Shown: positions 1-7,565 of the stretch, in pieces
Position numbering within the stretch: position 1 is the first letter of the stretch
How the letters are laid out: the number at the start of each line of letters is the position of its first letter
Assembly (NCBI GenBank): GCA_029288835.1
Contig: JARIGN010000036.1
Location: 1 to 38,800, forward strand
Direction: 5' to 3'
DNA length: 38,800 nucleotides
Source: Candidatus Kaiserbacteria bacterium
GTDB lineage: Bacteria; Patescibacteriota; Minisyncoccia; Phycocordibacterales; Phycocordibacteraceae
Position numbers and translations under genes: made by a program
Notes under the pieces: model-generated
The model's database searches: none
What the model was told of the DNA's origin: nothing
The model's input: the letters and a program-made list of their open reading frames with translations, nothing else

Positions 1-26
1 AACCCTGCGGGTTCCGGCGTCCTATA

Positions 27-359
27 TTAGTGCGTATGCTCTCTTTCAAAAAGGTGCCCTATGTCTTTTCTGAGTCTTTCCCACTGGGCTTGTTTTCTCA
101 CAGTGATCTTGTCGTGTACCCAGAAAGAGAGCACTTCTGGATCTTCCTCGGCCCACGTAACGAACTCTGACTCGCCGTCGCGCTGGTCGATGCCGAGGTA
201 TTCGACCAGCATGGTTTTGATGTCGTCCTTATGCAACAGAAGATAATGAAGGTTTTCTTGATGATCTTCGCCCTCTTCATCGGTGACGAAAAGCTGGTAG
301 CGAGCTTTTTGGAAACCTCTCTCGCCTTTGGTTACTCGGTGCTCTACGGTTACGCGCAC
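27..359 (-). CDS. Hypothetical protein, 110 aa
   Basis: I do not recognise this protein. It starts at GTG (357-359) with a clear Shine-Dalgarno GGAG about 7 bases upstream, which supports both strand and start. It is a soluble, charged protein rich in Glu, Asp, His and Lys, with no membrane segment or signal peptide. The order of secondary-structure-like segments (a beta-like N-terminus, a helical C-terminal third with QAQWERLRKDIGHLF) suggests a small compact domain. Its Shine-Dalgarno start differs from most genes further right, which look leaderless. It lies at the window edge, so its downstream neighbour is unknown. The overlapping plus-strand frame at 61-246 is judged a shadow. Confidence 0.6.
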   Translation of the reverse strand: MRVTVEHRVTKGERGFQKARYQLFVTDEEGEDHQENLHYLLLHKDDIKTMLVEYLGIDQRDGESEFVTWAEEDPEVLSFWVHDKITVRKQAQWERLRKDIGHLFEREHTH

Positions 360-479
360 TATCTTACTCCGACGCTATACTCCGTCCATAGATAGGATAG
401 CATTTGAGGGAAGATGAAGGAGGCTCTAAGCTTACAGCTTCAGTACACCTTGCGGATTTTTCATTTCGCTTCGCTCCAC

Positions 480-626
480 AGCCTTTTTAGGCTCTCGGCT
501 ACCGCCGCGGGTAGTTTGCGATGCGTTCGCGCACAAGCCGCTCACGCATAACGCAAACTCTTTCGAGCCCTGGACGACGATAAGGTGTGGGGCACCTTAT
601 CGTTGAAGGCCGCTCCTTGGGCGGCC
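480..626. other. Cluster of perfect hairpins in intergenic DNA
   Basis: The roughly 500-base gap between the first two genes holds six inverted repeats in about 150 bases: AGCC/GGCT (480-483, 490-493), CTACC/GGTAG (499-503, 510-514), AGTTTGCG/CGCAAACT (513-520, 552-559), TGCG-TTCG-CGCA (522-533), an 11-bp stem ACGATAAGGTG/CACCTTATCGT (577-587, 593-603) and GGCCGC/GCGGCC (608-613, 621-626). The density and a TTCG tetraloop-like hairpin suggest a structured RNA or a palindromic repeat element. I could not match it to tmRNA, RNase P, SRP RNA or any riboswitch I know. No strand can be assigned. The flanks 360-479 and 749-810 show no gene. Confidence 0.45.
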
Positions 627-748
627 AAATGCTCACTCTGTTCACATTTGTCCCCGAAGTACGGCGGAATTGGAACCAGCTAGTAAGTGAGATGTTTGCT
701 TGGGAGAAGTTAGGCAGAGATTTGGATGTAGCACAAAAAACTAAATAA
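587..748 (+). CDS. Possible small ORF or gene remnant
   Basis: A short frame opens after a stop at 581-583, with a GTG at 587 and an ATG at 629, and ends at TAA 746-748. From the ATG it encodes 39 residues including FVPEVRRNWNQLVSEMF and ending DLDVAQKTK, a composition that looks protein-like with an amphipathic helix. No convincing Shine-Dalgarno or -10 site precedes it, and its first half overlaps the hairpins at 577-626. It may be the 3' end of a degraded gene or mere chance. I assign no function. Confidence 0.2.
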   Translation: MGHLIVEGRSLGGQMLTLFTFVPEVRRNWNQLVSEMFAWEKLGRDLDVAQKTK

Positions 749-810
749 ATGTCATAACAGGGTGAGCCAATGAGACTACCTTTTGTGATTAGAACTAAGA
801 AATAATTATT

Positions 811-851
811 AAAAGAAAACCGCCCGGAGGAGCGGAGAAGCTTCTCCGGGC
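811..851 (-). terminator. Rho-independent terminator of the 866-1393 gene
   Basis: Read on the minus strand, an 8-bp stem GCCCGGAG/CTCCGGGC (844-851 with 822-829) is followed by GG and a T-rich run TTTTCTTTT. It lies 15 bases after the stop codon of the minus-strand gene ending at 866. Confidence 0.8.
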
Positions 852-865
852 TCTCAATCGAGCGG

Positions 866-1393
866 TCAGTACTCTAGCAAGAAATCTGGGTTTTGAAGAT
901 ATTCACGGAAGCTAGGATGCTCATCCCACATCTTGTTCTGGTGCACGGCCTCTTCGTATATTCTGTCCATGCACTTATCTATGAACCACGCTGGTACAAC
1001 AAAGGAGCCATAGAGCCATCTTCCTTCCTCGTAGCACGTAAGTGCGTTATGTCTCACAGCCCATTCTAGGCTATGTATAAAACCCCGGAAGGCCCGTAGA
1101 GCGAAATGGTTGTGACGAGGATTGTCGAATGGCCCTCCATGCTGCTCGTACCCCTTGGTGATGTCACGAGCCCATCCAGCCAAGTATTGAACTAGCTGGT
1201 GGTGGACTGGGATACACCCTGTCATCTTGCCGCATGGAGTAAAAGCCATGTCGATTGCGCGGAAGAGAGCATGACCCTCGGGATCAGGTGGGAGAGTTGT
1301 CTTTAGTGTACTTAAGTCTAAAGTGCCGTAGACCTGGAACAGTATGTCGTTCCACAAACGCCTACGATCAGCTTCTTCCTGTTCATAAGTCAT
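866..1393 (-). CDS. Hypothetical protein, 175 aa
   Basis: This is an unrecognised soluble protein. The start ATG (1391-1393) has a purine-rich AAGGGA about 7 bases upstream, and a good terminator follows the stop, so the frame is very likely real. The protein is unusually rich in His, Trp, Tyr and Cys, for example YEQHGGPFDNPRHNHFALR around residues 81-99. It appears largely helical and has no signal peptide or membrane segment. It stands as a single-gene unit with its own terminator, between intergenic DNA on both sides. Its residue bias and Shine-Dalgarno start set it apart from the core genes to the right, so acquisition by transfer is possible but unproven. Confidence 0.65.
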   Translation of the reverse strand: MTYEQEEADRRRLWNDILFQVYGTLDLSTLKTTLPPDPEGHALFRAIDMAFTPCGKMTGCIPVHHQLVQYLAGWARDITKGYEQHGGPFDNPRHNHFALRAFRGFIHSLEWAVRHNALTCYEEGRWLYGSFVVPAWFIDKCMDRIYEEAVHQNKMWDEHPSFREYLQNPDFLLEY

Positions 1394-1678
1394 TCAAGTT
1401 CCCTTTCTCAAGCCCTCTTTCAACGGCAGAGGGTACAGCCGTAGTCCGGCATAATTATGTTATTAAAAATATATAAAGTCAAGTATATCCACGAGCTTGG
1501 TTTAGAATTTATTATTACTTTTCCTCAATCTCAATACTGGACCAGCCAGAACATTGTTTAAGATTCCAAAAAATGATATTTCCTCAAAAAATTAAGTTTG
1601 ATGGAAAAAAGTTTGACACCACTAAAATATCTCTTGTTTACAAGCTAAATCAGTCAAGTAGTACTGATTTGCCAAATT

Positions 1679-1754
1679 TGGTCCGCCCACCAGGGCTCGA
1701 ACCTGGGACCTTATCCTTAAAAGGGATCTGCTCTACCGACTGAGCTATGGGCGG
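1679..1754 (-). tRNA. tRNA-Lys(UUU)
   Basis: All arms fold on the minus strand. The 7-bp acceptor stem is CCGCCCA/TGGGCGG, the D arm GCTC/GAGC, and the anticodon loop CTTTTAA carries anticodon TTT at positions 34-36, giving lysine. The T arm is CCAGG-TTCGAGC-CCTGG, the discriminator base is A, and the 3' CCA is encoded (1679-1681). The outermost anticodon-stem pair is a G-A mismatch. It lies 58 bases downstream of the delta-like polymerase gene on the same strand. The region 1394-1678 upstream of the next gene is AT-rich, with nothing else I can identify. Confidence 0.95.
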
Positions 1755-1812
1755 ATGTCTTTCGATACTAGCAGAAACAACGGGAAAATTCGAGCAGCGA
1801 GGCGCCGAAAGA

Positions 1813-2469
1813 TTAAGAACGGAGCGAGAGCGCAAATCGCTCGAGCGCAAGAGAAAGCGGGAGACTGTCGTTGCGAGAGTCAGAAAGAAGCTCAATGAGC
1901 TGTCGTGAGAGCGCTCGTGCCTCACTCGGCGTCCATACCCTACTTCCCTTCTGCATCAGGTCGCGCGCTTTCCAGTGAAGAAGACCGTGAAGCATTTCCG
2001 GAAAGTCGCCGGCGCGCTCAGCTTTTATAAGTTCTTTCCAAAGCGCCGGCCCGTCTTTCGCGCCGAGCGCATTCACGAGCGCGCTATTAAAGCCGCGGGC
2101 AGGTTTTTTATGAATAATACTTTCTTCAAACACTTTCGCTGCGTGGGGCTGAATTTTTTTAAGGCGGGGAGCGGTGAGTTTCGGCGCGAGTATGGCAATA
2201 GGGTTCGCTGAAGCCGCAAGCGCGGGAAGCATTTCAAGCACTAGCTCGCCTGCCTCGCTTTCTAAAAAAGGATCATCGAGCAGTACGAGGGTTTTGGTAT
2301 AAAAAAGTCCTTGGGCTTGAAGGGCATTCGCGAGCGCTTCCTGGGTGAGATCCTCTGCCTCTATTCGTATATAGGAAGCGTCAGGCACTTTTGCACGCGT
2401 AGCCTGCACCCACTGGAATGCTTTCGACCGAATCTTTGCAGGATTGGTTCCGTGGAAGAGGTAGATCAT
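1813..2469 (-). CDS. holA: DNA polymerase III delta subunit-like protein
   Basis: The N-terminus MIYLFHGTNPAKIRSKAF matches the opening of the HolA delta subunit, the part of the clamp loader that opens the sliding clamp. Next comes a region resembling the delta ATPase-like fold (LANALQAQGLFYTKTLVLLDD, then AILAPKLTAPRLKKIQPHA), with no Walker motif, as expected for delta. The C-terminal helical part (LLHWKARDLMQKGSRVW) resembles the collar region. At 218 aa it is much shorter than the usual 330-340 aa, so the collar seems reduced. The start is supported by a TACAAT box 6 bases upstream. The tRNA-Lys gene follows on the same strand. The family call is from pattern, not alignment. Confidence 0.6.
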   Translation of the reverse strand: MIYLFHGTNPAKIRSKAFQWVQATRAKVPDASYIRIEAEDLTQEALANALQAQGLFYTKTLVLLDDPFLESEAGELVLEMLPALAASANPIAILAPKLTAPRLKKIQPHAAKVFEESIIHKKPARGFNSALVNALGAKDGPALWKELIKAERAGDFPEMLHGLLHWKARDLMQKGSRVWTPSEARALSRQLIELLSDSRNDSLPLSLALERFALSLRS

Positions 2470-2475
2470 GCGCCT

Positions 2476-2481
2476 ATTGTA
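2476..2481 (-). promoter_or_regulatory. -10 box TACAAT, 6 bases before the delta-like gene
   Basis: TACAAT on the minus strand ends 6 bases before the ATG at 2469. There is no Shine-Dalgarno between, so the mRNA is predicted to be leaderless. Confidence 0.6.
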
Positions 2482-2489
2482 GCAAAGAG

Positions 2490-2514
2490 CGCGACTCGTG
2501 TGGGACGAGTCGCG
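2490..2514 (-). terminator. Strong hairpin after the small membrane gene
   Basis: A perfect 10-bp stem CGCGACTCGT/ACGAGTCGCG with a 5-base loop lies between the minus-strand gene ending at 2545 and the promoter of the next gene. The following T tract is weak (CTCTTTGCT), so termination is likely but not certain. Confidence 0.5.
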
Positions 2515-2544
2515 AGTGGGCGCCGAAGCACCGTACGAAAGGGG

Positions 2545-2745
2545 TCATATGCCCAGAAAGTACATGAGGCTCTTGAAGCCCAGGCGAAGACCGTCGCCAG
2601 CATAGCCGAACATGATGACGAGAACAGGAACAGCTATTCCGATAAACAGGATCCTCTTCCATAGACCCTCGTCAAATCTCCTGACCTCGTCGTCCGCGGG
2701 ATCCAGCTCCTCGCTCGTTATTAAAGGGAATCTTACCGCTCCCAT
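2545..2745 (-). CDS. Small single-pass membrane protein, 66 aa
   Basis: This is an unrecognised small protein. An acidic N-terminus (EELDPADDEVRRFDEGLWK, residues 12-30) is followed by one hydrophobic segment, about residues 32-48 (ILFIGIAVPVLVIMFGYAG), and a short tail. The start is well supported: GGGGAGG lies about 5 bases before the ATG at 2743-2745, one of the few strong Shine-Dalgarno sites in the window. A palindromic CCATATATATGG lies further upstream at about 2781-2792. It sits between polA and the delta-like gene on the same strand, with a hairpin after it. The function is unknown, perhaps a small membrane anchor or accessory subunit. Confidence 0.6.
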   Translation of the reverse strand: MGAVRFPLITSEELDPADDEVRRFDEGLWKRILFIGIAVPVLVIMFGYAGDGLRLGFKSLMYFLGI

Positions 2746-2826
2746 GAGAACCTCCCCAATTTAACAAGCACTGCCTGTGCCCATATATATGGTACACCCG
2801 CCTGAGCCGTAAAGTTTCGTTGTGCA

Positions 2827-5343
2827 CTAGAGTGGGTGCATCTCTCCCCAGTTTGGGCCGGTCTTTGGTTCAGCGACGAGAGGGACCCCTCGTGTGTCGT
2901 GACCATCCATCACGGCCTCCATTATCTTTTCAATCTTTGGAGCAAAGTCTTTAACGCGATTCTCGCGCACCTCAAACACGAGCTCGTCGTGCACCTGCAG
3001 GAGCAAATGTACGTCTTCGCTAGCGTTTTCTTTTTCGACCATTTCATTAATGCGCACCATCGCGAGCTTCACGATATCGGCGCCTGTTCCTTGGATGGGT
3101 GCATTGATAGCCATGCGCTCTGCGGCCGCACGAATAAATGGAAGCGGCGAACGAATGCCGGAGAAGTCACGGCGTCTTCCGAAAACCGTTTCGGTGTAGC
3201 CATGCTTGCGGGCGAAGCCGCGCGTCTCTTCGAGATATTCTGCGAGACGCTTAAAGGTATTGAAATATTCATCATGGAACTCGTGTGCCTCTGCGGTGCT
3301 TGTTCCGAGCTGCGCGCGCAGTGCATTTACGCCCATGCCATAGAGCACGCCGAAGTTAATGATCTTTGCGCGGCGACGCATTTCGCGGTCAACCTTGTCA
3401 GACGCAACGCCGAACACCTGCGAAGCTACTTCCGTGTGTACGTCGCGACCATTCTTAAAGATGTCGCACATGAGCGGATCGCCGGAAAGCATTGCGGCGA
3501 GACGCAGCTCGATTTGTGAATAGTCGAAGCCGAGGAGCGTGTACTCTGGCCGTGCAATGAATGCATCGCGTATCGCGCGTCCACGCTCACTGCGTATAGG
3601 GATATTCTGAAGGTTTGGGTTCTGCGAAGCCATGCGGCCCGTGGTCGTGCCGGCAGAAATAAATTCAGCATGGAGTCTTCCCTTTTCGTCGAGCAGTGGC
3701 GGCAGCGCTTCAATATAGGTAGAGAGAAGCTTTTGCACCTGGCGATACTGGAGAATTTCTTCCACAATTGGGTGCAGCTCGCGGATTTTCTCGAGCTCAC
3801 TTTCGCGTGTGGAGCGCTGCCCTGTCGCCGTTTTCTTTTGGCCTTTTGCCTTGAGGCCGAGGTCGTCAAAGAGCACTTCCCCGAGCTGCCGCGGCGAACT
3901 AATGAGGAACTTCTTCCCGGCCATTTCATAAATCTTGGCTTCGCTCGCCTCGAGCTCAGCGCGATACTTTGCGCGCAAATCTTCCAGAATATTCTTATCA
4001 ATCAGCACGCCGCACTCCCGCATTTTCTCGAGCACCGGAATGAGCGGCTTCTCTATCTCGTCATACACCTCTTGGAGCCTGCCGGTATTTTTTATTTTTT
4101 CCTGAAGCACTTCGTATGCCTGGGTGAAGTCGCGCTTTTGTGCAAAAGAAAGTACATCATCGAGAGAAGGGTTCGTGAGGTCAGAGGAAAGCAGCCAGGT
4201 CATCACCTTTGCTTCGGCGAGCGCTTGCGGCGCAATGTTTTCTTCGGTCACCTCGCTTGAAACTGCACCGTCAATGCCGTCGGCATTAGCTTCCTCGCTT
4301 TCACCAAAACCCAGCTCGTCATCCTTAAAACCTTCCTCACTTTTTTCAGGACCTGCCCCGCCAGGGCCGCCGAGCACGGCACGAGCACGCTGCCGAATGG
4401 AGCGGAAGCCAAGCTCGTCAAAGAGTGCGAGCACCTTTGGAAGGATTTCATCGTGGGTGCAAAGCGTGTTCTCGAGCGCAAAATCGATCGGAGCGTCCGT
4501 GCGAATGGTCGCGAGCATCTTTGAGAAAATCGCATCTTCTTCGTGATCTTTCAGGAGCTGAATGATGCGCGCCTTTATTCCCTTTTCGAGAAACGCTTCG
4601 TCGCCTCCTCCCTTGCCACTCTTCTTCAAAACTTTATAGATATTTTCAATGGTACCGAAATTTGTAATGAGCTCAGTCGCGGTCTTTTCACCGATTCCAG
4701 GAATGCCGATGATGTTATCAGAAGGATCACCGCGAAGGCCTTTATAGTCGGGAATAAATTCCGGCAGGAAGCCGTAGCGCTCCTCGACCGCTTTTTCGTC
4801 ATAGAGAATGGTGTCGGTGAGGCCTTTGCGGAGCGTGTACACGCGCACCCGCTTCCCTTCAATGAGCTGCATGGTGTCCATGTCACCTGAAGCGATTATG
4901 ATCTCGAGCTCTTTATCTTTCTTCAGCATTTCCACAATCGTGCCCAAAATATCATCAGCCTCAAATCCTTCTTTTTCATATATGGGTATGCAAAAGGCCT
5001 CAAAAACCGCGCGGGAAGTGGAAAGCTGCGTCGCAAGTGCGGTGTCTATCTTAGTGCGTGTCGCCTTATAGTCGGCATACGCTTCATGGCGAAGCGTCGG
5101 CTTTGGAAGGTCATAGCAGGCGGCGAGATAGTCCGGCTTCAGGTCTGCAATAATGCGCAGCAACATGGTCGAAAGACCATAGAGCGCTCCGGATGGCTCA
5201 CCGCTTGGGGTCGTGAAGTCCGGAAGCGCGTGATAGGCACGGTGAATGATCGCATGTGCGTCGAGTAGTACGATGCGCTTTAGTTTTTTGCTCGAGGCTT
5301 TTTTTGCTGCAGTGCCTGCAGTTTTTGCTGCTCCTTTAGGCAT
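2827..5343 (-). CDS. polA: DNA polymerase I
   Basis: Family A polymerase, used to fill gaps and remove primers. The N-terminal 5'-3' exonuclease domain (about residues 20-290) shows ADDILGTI, GDMDTMQL and GDPSDNIIGIPGIGEKTA. An acidic linker follows, and then the polymerase domain with motif A DYSQIELRLAA, the O-helix RRRAKIINFGVLYGM and motif C VHDELVFEV. Between them only a remnant of the 3'-5' exonuclease fold is left, without its acidic catalytic motifs, so proofreading is probably absent; the total is 838 aa against about 930 in E. coli. The ATG at 5343 overlaps the end of tsaE by 8 bases, suggesting translational coupling. An ATG at 5364 is an alternative start. No promoter is seen directly before it. 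Confidence 0.95.
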   Translation of the reverse strand: MPKGAAKTAGTAAKKASSKKLKRIVLLDAHAIIHRAYHALPDFTTPSGEPSGALYGLSTMLLRIIADLKPDYLAACYDLPKPTLRHEAYADYKATRTKIDTALATQLSTSRAVFEAFCIPIYEKEGFEADDILGTIVEMLKKDKELEIIIASGDMDTMQLIEGKRVRVYTLRKGLTDTILYDEKAVEERYGFLPEFIPDYKGLRGDPSDNIIGIPGIGEKTATELITNFGTIENIYKVLKKSGKGGGDEAFLEKGIKARIIQLLKDHEEDAIFSKMLATIRTDAPIDFALENTLCTHDEILPKVLALFDELGFRSIRQRARAVLGGPGGAGPEKSEEGFKDDELGFGESEEANADGIDGAVSSEVTEENIAPQALAEAKVMTWLLSSDLTNPSLDDVLSFAQKRDFTQAYEVLQEKIKNTGRLQEVYDEIEKPLIPVLEKMRECGVLIDKNILEDLRAKYRAELEASEAKIYEMAGKKFLISSPRQLGEVLFDDLGLKAKGQKKTATGQRSTRESELEKIRELHPIVEEILQYRQVQKLLSTYIEALPPLLDEKGRLHAEFISAGTTTGRMASQNPNLQNIPIRSERGRAIRDAFIARPEYTLLGFDYSQIELRLAAMLSGDPLMCDIFKNGRDVHTEVASQVFGVASDKVDREMRRRAKIINFGVLYGMGVNALRAQLGTSTAEAHEFHDEYFNTFKRLAEYLEETRGFARKHGYTETVFGRRRDFSGIRSPLPFIRAAAERMAINAPIQGTGADIVKLAMVRINEMVEKENASEDVHLLLQVHDELVFEVRENRVKDFAPKIEKIMEAVMDGHDTRGVPLVAEPKTGPNWGEMHPL

Positions 5344-5830
5344 AAGTGATTTGGCGCGAGCCATCCTCGAGATGCTCGAGCACGATACGCACCGACGCAT
5401 GCTCCGCGATGCCAAGCACATGCTCCGGCCATTCCAGCATGATGAGCGTGCCCGCGTGGCTCATCACTTCCCCGAAGCCGAGGGAGGTGAGGTCACCCGC
5501 GCTTTGAAGGCGGTACGCATCAATGTGCACGAGCCGATGAAACCGGTTTCGCGGATCGTGCTTTAGGTCTTCGTCACCGGTACCGGGCGTGGTGGAGGTG
5601 GGCTCGATGCTATAGATCTTTTCAATGACGAAGGTGGGGCTATTCACCACCTCCCCCACGCCAAGCGCCTTAGCCACGGCCTGTGTGAAGGTAGTTTTGC
5701 CGGCTCCGAGCTCACCCGAAAGGGTCACCAACGTGGCGTGCTGCGCTTCCGCAGGAAGCGCAGCAATAAAGGCTGCAGCTTCCTGCTCCATATCCTCAAG
5801 GCCAGTGATGATTTTAGTGAGCGTGTCCAT
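5336..5830 (-). CDS. tsaE: tRNA threonylcarbamoyladenosine biosynthesis ATPase TsaE
   Basis: TsaE is the P-loop ATPase that works with TsaB and TsaD to make t6A at position 37 of ANN-decoding tRNAs. The Walker A motif GELGAGKTTF lies near residue 39 and is followed by NSPTFVIEKIY, with VHIDAYRL and later LIMLEWPEH, the family order. At 164 aa it is slightly long because of an insert of about 20 residues rich in Thr, Asp and Pro (residues 75-95). It heads an operon with polA, whose start overlaps its stop. A TATAAT box lies 8 bases before the ATG, back to back with the promoter of the PilB-type gene. Confidence 0.93.
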   Translation of the reverse strand: MDTLTKIITGLEDMEQEAAAFIAALPAEAQHATLVTLSGELGAGKTTFTQAVAKALGVGEVVNSPTFVIEKIYSIEPTSTTPGTGDEDLKHDPRNRFHRLVHIDAYRLQSAGDLTSLGFGEVMSHAGTLIMLEWPEHVLGIAEHASVRIVLEHLEDGSRQITYA

Positions 5831-5838
5831 TACGTTCC

Positions 5839-5844
5839 ATTATA
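5839..5844 (-). promoter_or_regulatory. -10 box TATAAT of tsaE
   Basis: A perfect TATAAT on the minus strand ends 8 bases before the tsaE ATG. No Shine-Dalgarno lies between, so the transcript is predicted to be leaderless or nearly so. Confidence 0.65.
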
Positions 5845-5857
5845 CGCTTGTGCGCGG

Positions 5858-5863
5858 TATCAT
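5858..5863 (+). promoter_or_regulatory. -10 box TATCAT of the PilB-type gene
   Basis: TATCAT ends 6 bases before the ATG at 5870. Only 14 bases separate it from the opposing tsaE box, so the two promoters overlap in a 39-bp divergent gap. Confidence 0.5.
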
Positions 5864-5869
5864 AACACC

Positions 5870-7543
5870 ATGCCCGCCCATTTTGACACGGAAGCAGAAG
5901 ACGCGAAGCTTGCGGCCGTCCATCAACGCGAAGAAGAAGACTTGACCCGCATCCTCGCGGAAAAGAACGGCCTTCCCTACACCGACCTCAGCATTGTGCC
6001 TCTAAACATGGACGCTATACGCGTCGTTTCTGAAAAAGATGCCCAGGAAGCGCAGGCAGTGGCATTTGATAAGAACGGGCGCCACCTTATGCTCGCCATT
6101 CGTACTCCTGAAAACGACGCACTCAAGCAGCTCCTCCACACCCTCCAGACTGACGGTTTTGAAGTTGAGCAATACTTAATCTCACAAAACAGCTATGAGC
6201 TGGCGATGAAGCGGTACGAAGACCTTTCGCTCGCCAAAAGTGCCACTGCCGGTGTCTTTAATATTTCTGACGATGAGCTACACAAGCTTTCAGAAGAACT
6301 AAATACCCTTCCCGCACTTCGCGCCCATCTCACGCAGGTCCTCACCGAGCGCAAACAGTCTGAGGTATCCCTTCTTTTTGAGTACGTTATCGCTGCGGCC
6401 TTTGGCATGAAAGCATCGGACATTCACCTCGAGCCAGAAGATGGCATGGCGCGCCTCCGTTTCCGCCTCGACGGGGTGCTCCAGGACGTCTTTTCTTTTG
6501 ATCCTCACGCGTACAAACTCCTTAACTCACGCATAAAAATACTTTCCGGCCTTAAGCTCAATATCACCGACCGTGCACAAGATGGTCGTTTTAGTGTTGT
6601 CCTCGGTGGAACCGAAGTGGAGATCCGCACGTCACTCATTCCCGGAAACTATGGCGAGTCCATCGTGATGCGTATCTTGAATTCAAACGACATCAAGCTC
6701 ACGCTTGATAATAAAGGTATTCATCCAAAACTTTTGAAAAGGCTTCGTGAAGAAGTGAAGCGCCCAAACGGTATGCTCCTCACTACCGGCCCAACTGGCT
6801 CAGGAAAAACCACCACGCTCTATGCCTTTTTGAGCGAAATCTATTCTCCGGGCATTAAGATCATTACCTTGGAAGACCCGGTTGAGTACCATCTCCAAGG
6901 CATCGTGCAGACGCAAGTAAATAATGAAGACTATACCTTTGCTTCCGGACTTCGCTCGGTGCTCCGCCAGGATCCTGACATCATCATGGTGGGCGAGATT
7001 CGTGATGCTGAAGTTGCCGAGACAGCCATTCAGGCCGCACTCACCGGCCACTTCGTGCTCACCACCCTCCACACCAACAACGCAGCAGGCACCTTCCCGC
7101 GCCTTGTTGACCTCGGCGCAGACCCTAAGTCATTTGCTTCCGCTATAACGGTGGCGATGGCACAGCGCCTCGTACGCACGCTTAACCCCGAGACACGCTC
7201 AATGCGCCCGGCAACCGATGAAGAAAAGAAGACTATGGAAAAGATTTTTGAAAACCTCACGGATGAAACCCTTCGTCCGGCAAACTTTGACATGGTTGGC
7301 GCTGCAAATCCAAAAGATGCGGATGACTCAGGCTACAAAGGCCGTACCGGCCTCTATGAAGCGGTCTTTATGGACGAAGAGCTTGGCGTATTCCTCCGCG
7401 ATAATCCAAGCGAAGGCGATATTGCAAAAAATGTGGCGCGACAAGGATACCTCACGATGGCGCAAGATGGTGTATTAAAAGCACTTGCAGGCGAAACAAC
7501 ACTTGAAGAAGTGTTTAGCGTCGTTGACTTGCCACGCGGCTAA
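5870..7543 (+). CDS. pilB: PilB/GspE-type secretion ATPase
   Basis: A type IV pilus assembly or type II secretion ATPase (557 aa) that powers pilin polymerisation at the inner membrane. An N-terminal MshEN-like region (residues 20-110) precedes the ATPase core: KASDIHLEP near 181, Walker A GPTGSGKT at 307-314, Asp box ITLEDPVEYH near 332, Walker B DPDIIMVGEIRD at 368-379 and His box LTTLHTNNA. The zinc-binding tetracysteine loop normally before GYKGRTGLYE is replaced by a cysteine-free stretch (residues 474-488). I chose ATG 5870, not the longer frame from 5738, because the longer form runs through the divergent promoter and into tsaE. No other pilus genes are in the window. PilB and GspE cannot be told apart here. 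Confidence 0.88.
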   Translation: MPAHFDTEAEDAKLAAVHQREEEDLTRILAEKNGLPYTDLSIVPLNMDAIRVVSEKDAQEAQAVAFDKNGRHLMLAIRTPENDALKQLLHTLQTDGFEVEQYLISQNSYELAMKRYEDLSLAKSATAGVFNISDDELHKLSEELNTLPALRAHLTQVLTERKQSEVSLLFEYVIAAAFGMKASDIHLEPEDGMARLRFRLDGVLQDVFSFDPHAYKLLNSRIKILSGLKLNITDRAQDGRFSVVLGGTEVEIRTSLIPGNYGESIVMRILNSNDIKLTLDNKGIHPKLLKRLREEVKRPNGMLLTTGPTGSGKTTTLYAFLSEIYSPGIKIITLEDPVEYHLQGIVQTQVNNEDYTFASGLRSVLRQDPDIIMVGEIRDAEVAETAIQAALTGHFVLTTLHTNNAAGTFPRLVDLGADPKSFASAITVAMAQRLVRTLNPETRSMRPATDEEKKTMEKIFENLTDETLRPANFDMVGAANPKDADDSGYKGRTGLYEAVFMDEELGVFLRDNPSEGDIAKNVARQGYLTMAQDGVLKALAGETTLEEVFSVVDLPRG

Positions 7544-7565
7544 TAGTTTTCGCACAAATCCTGTT

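Noticed and set aside
420-760. tmRNA, RNase P RNA or SRP RNA
   Set aside because: No tag-coding TAA context, GAGGAAAGTC core, GGAAGGAAGCAG loop or 3' tRNA-like end could be found on either strand.
1650-1925. Minus-strand reading frame of 91 codons
   Set aside because: It runs through the tRNA-Lys gene; its peptide contains the typical artefact of translating a tRNA, so it is non-coding.
2836-3519. Plus-strand frame of 227 codons
   Set aside because: It is antisense to the polymerase domain of polA, whose motifs are intact; the Cys/His-rich peptide is a shadow.
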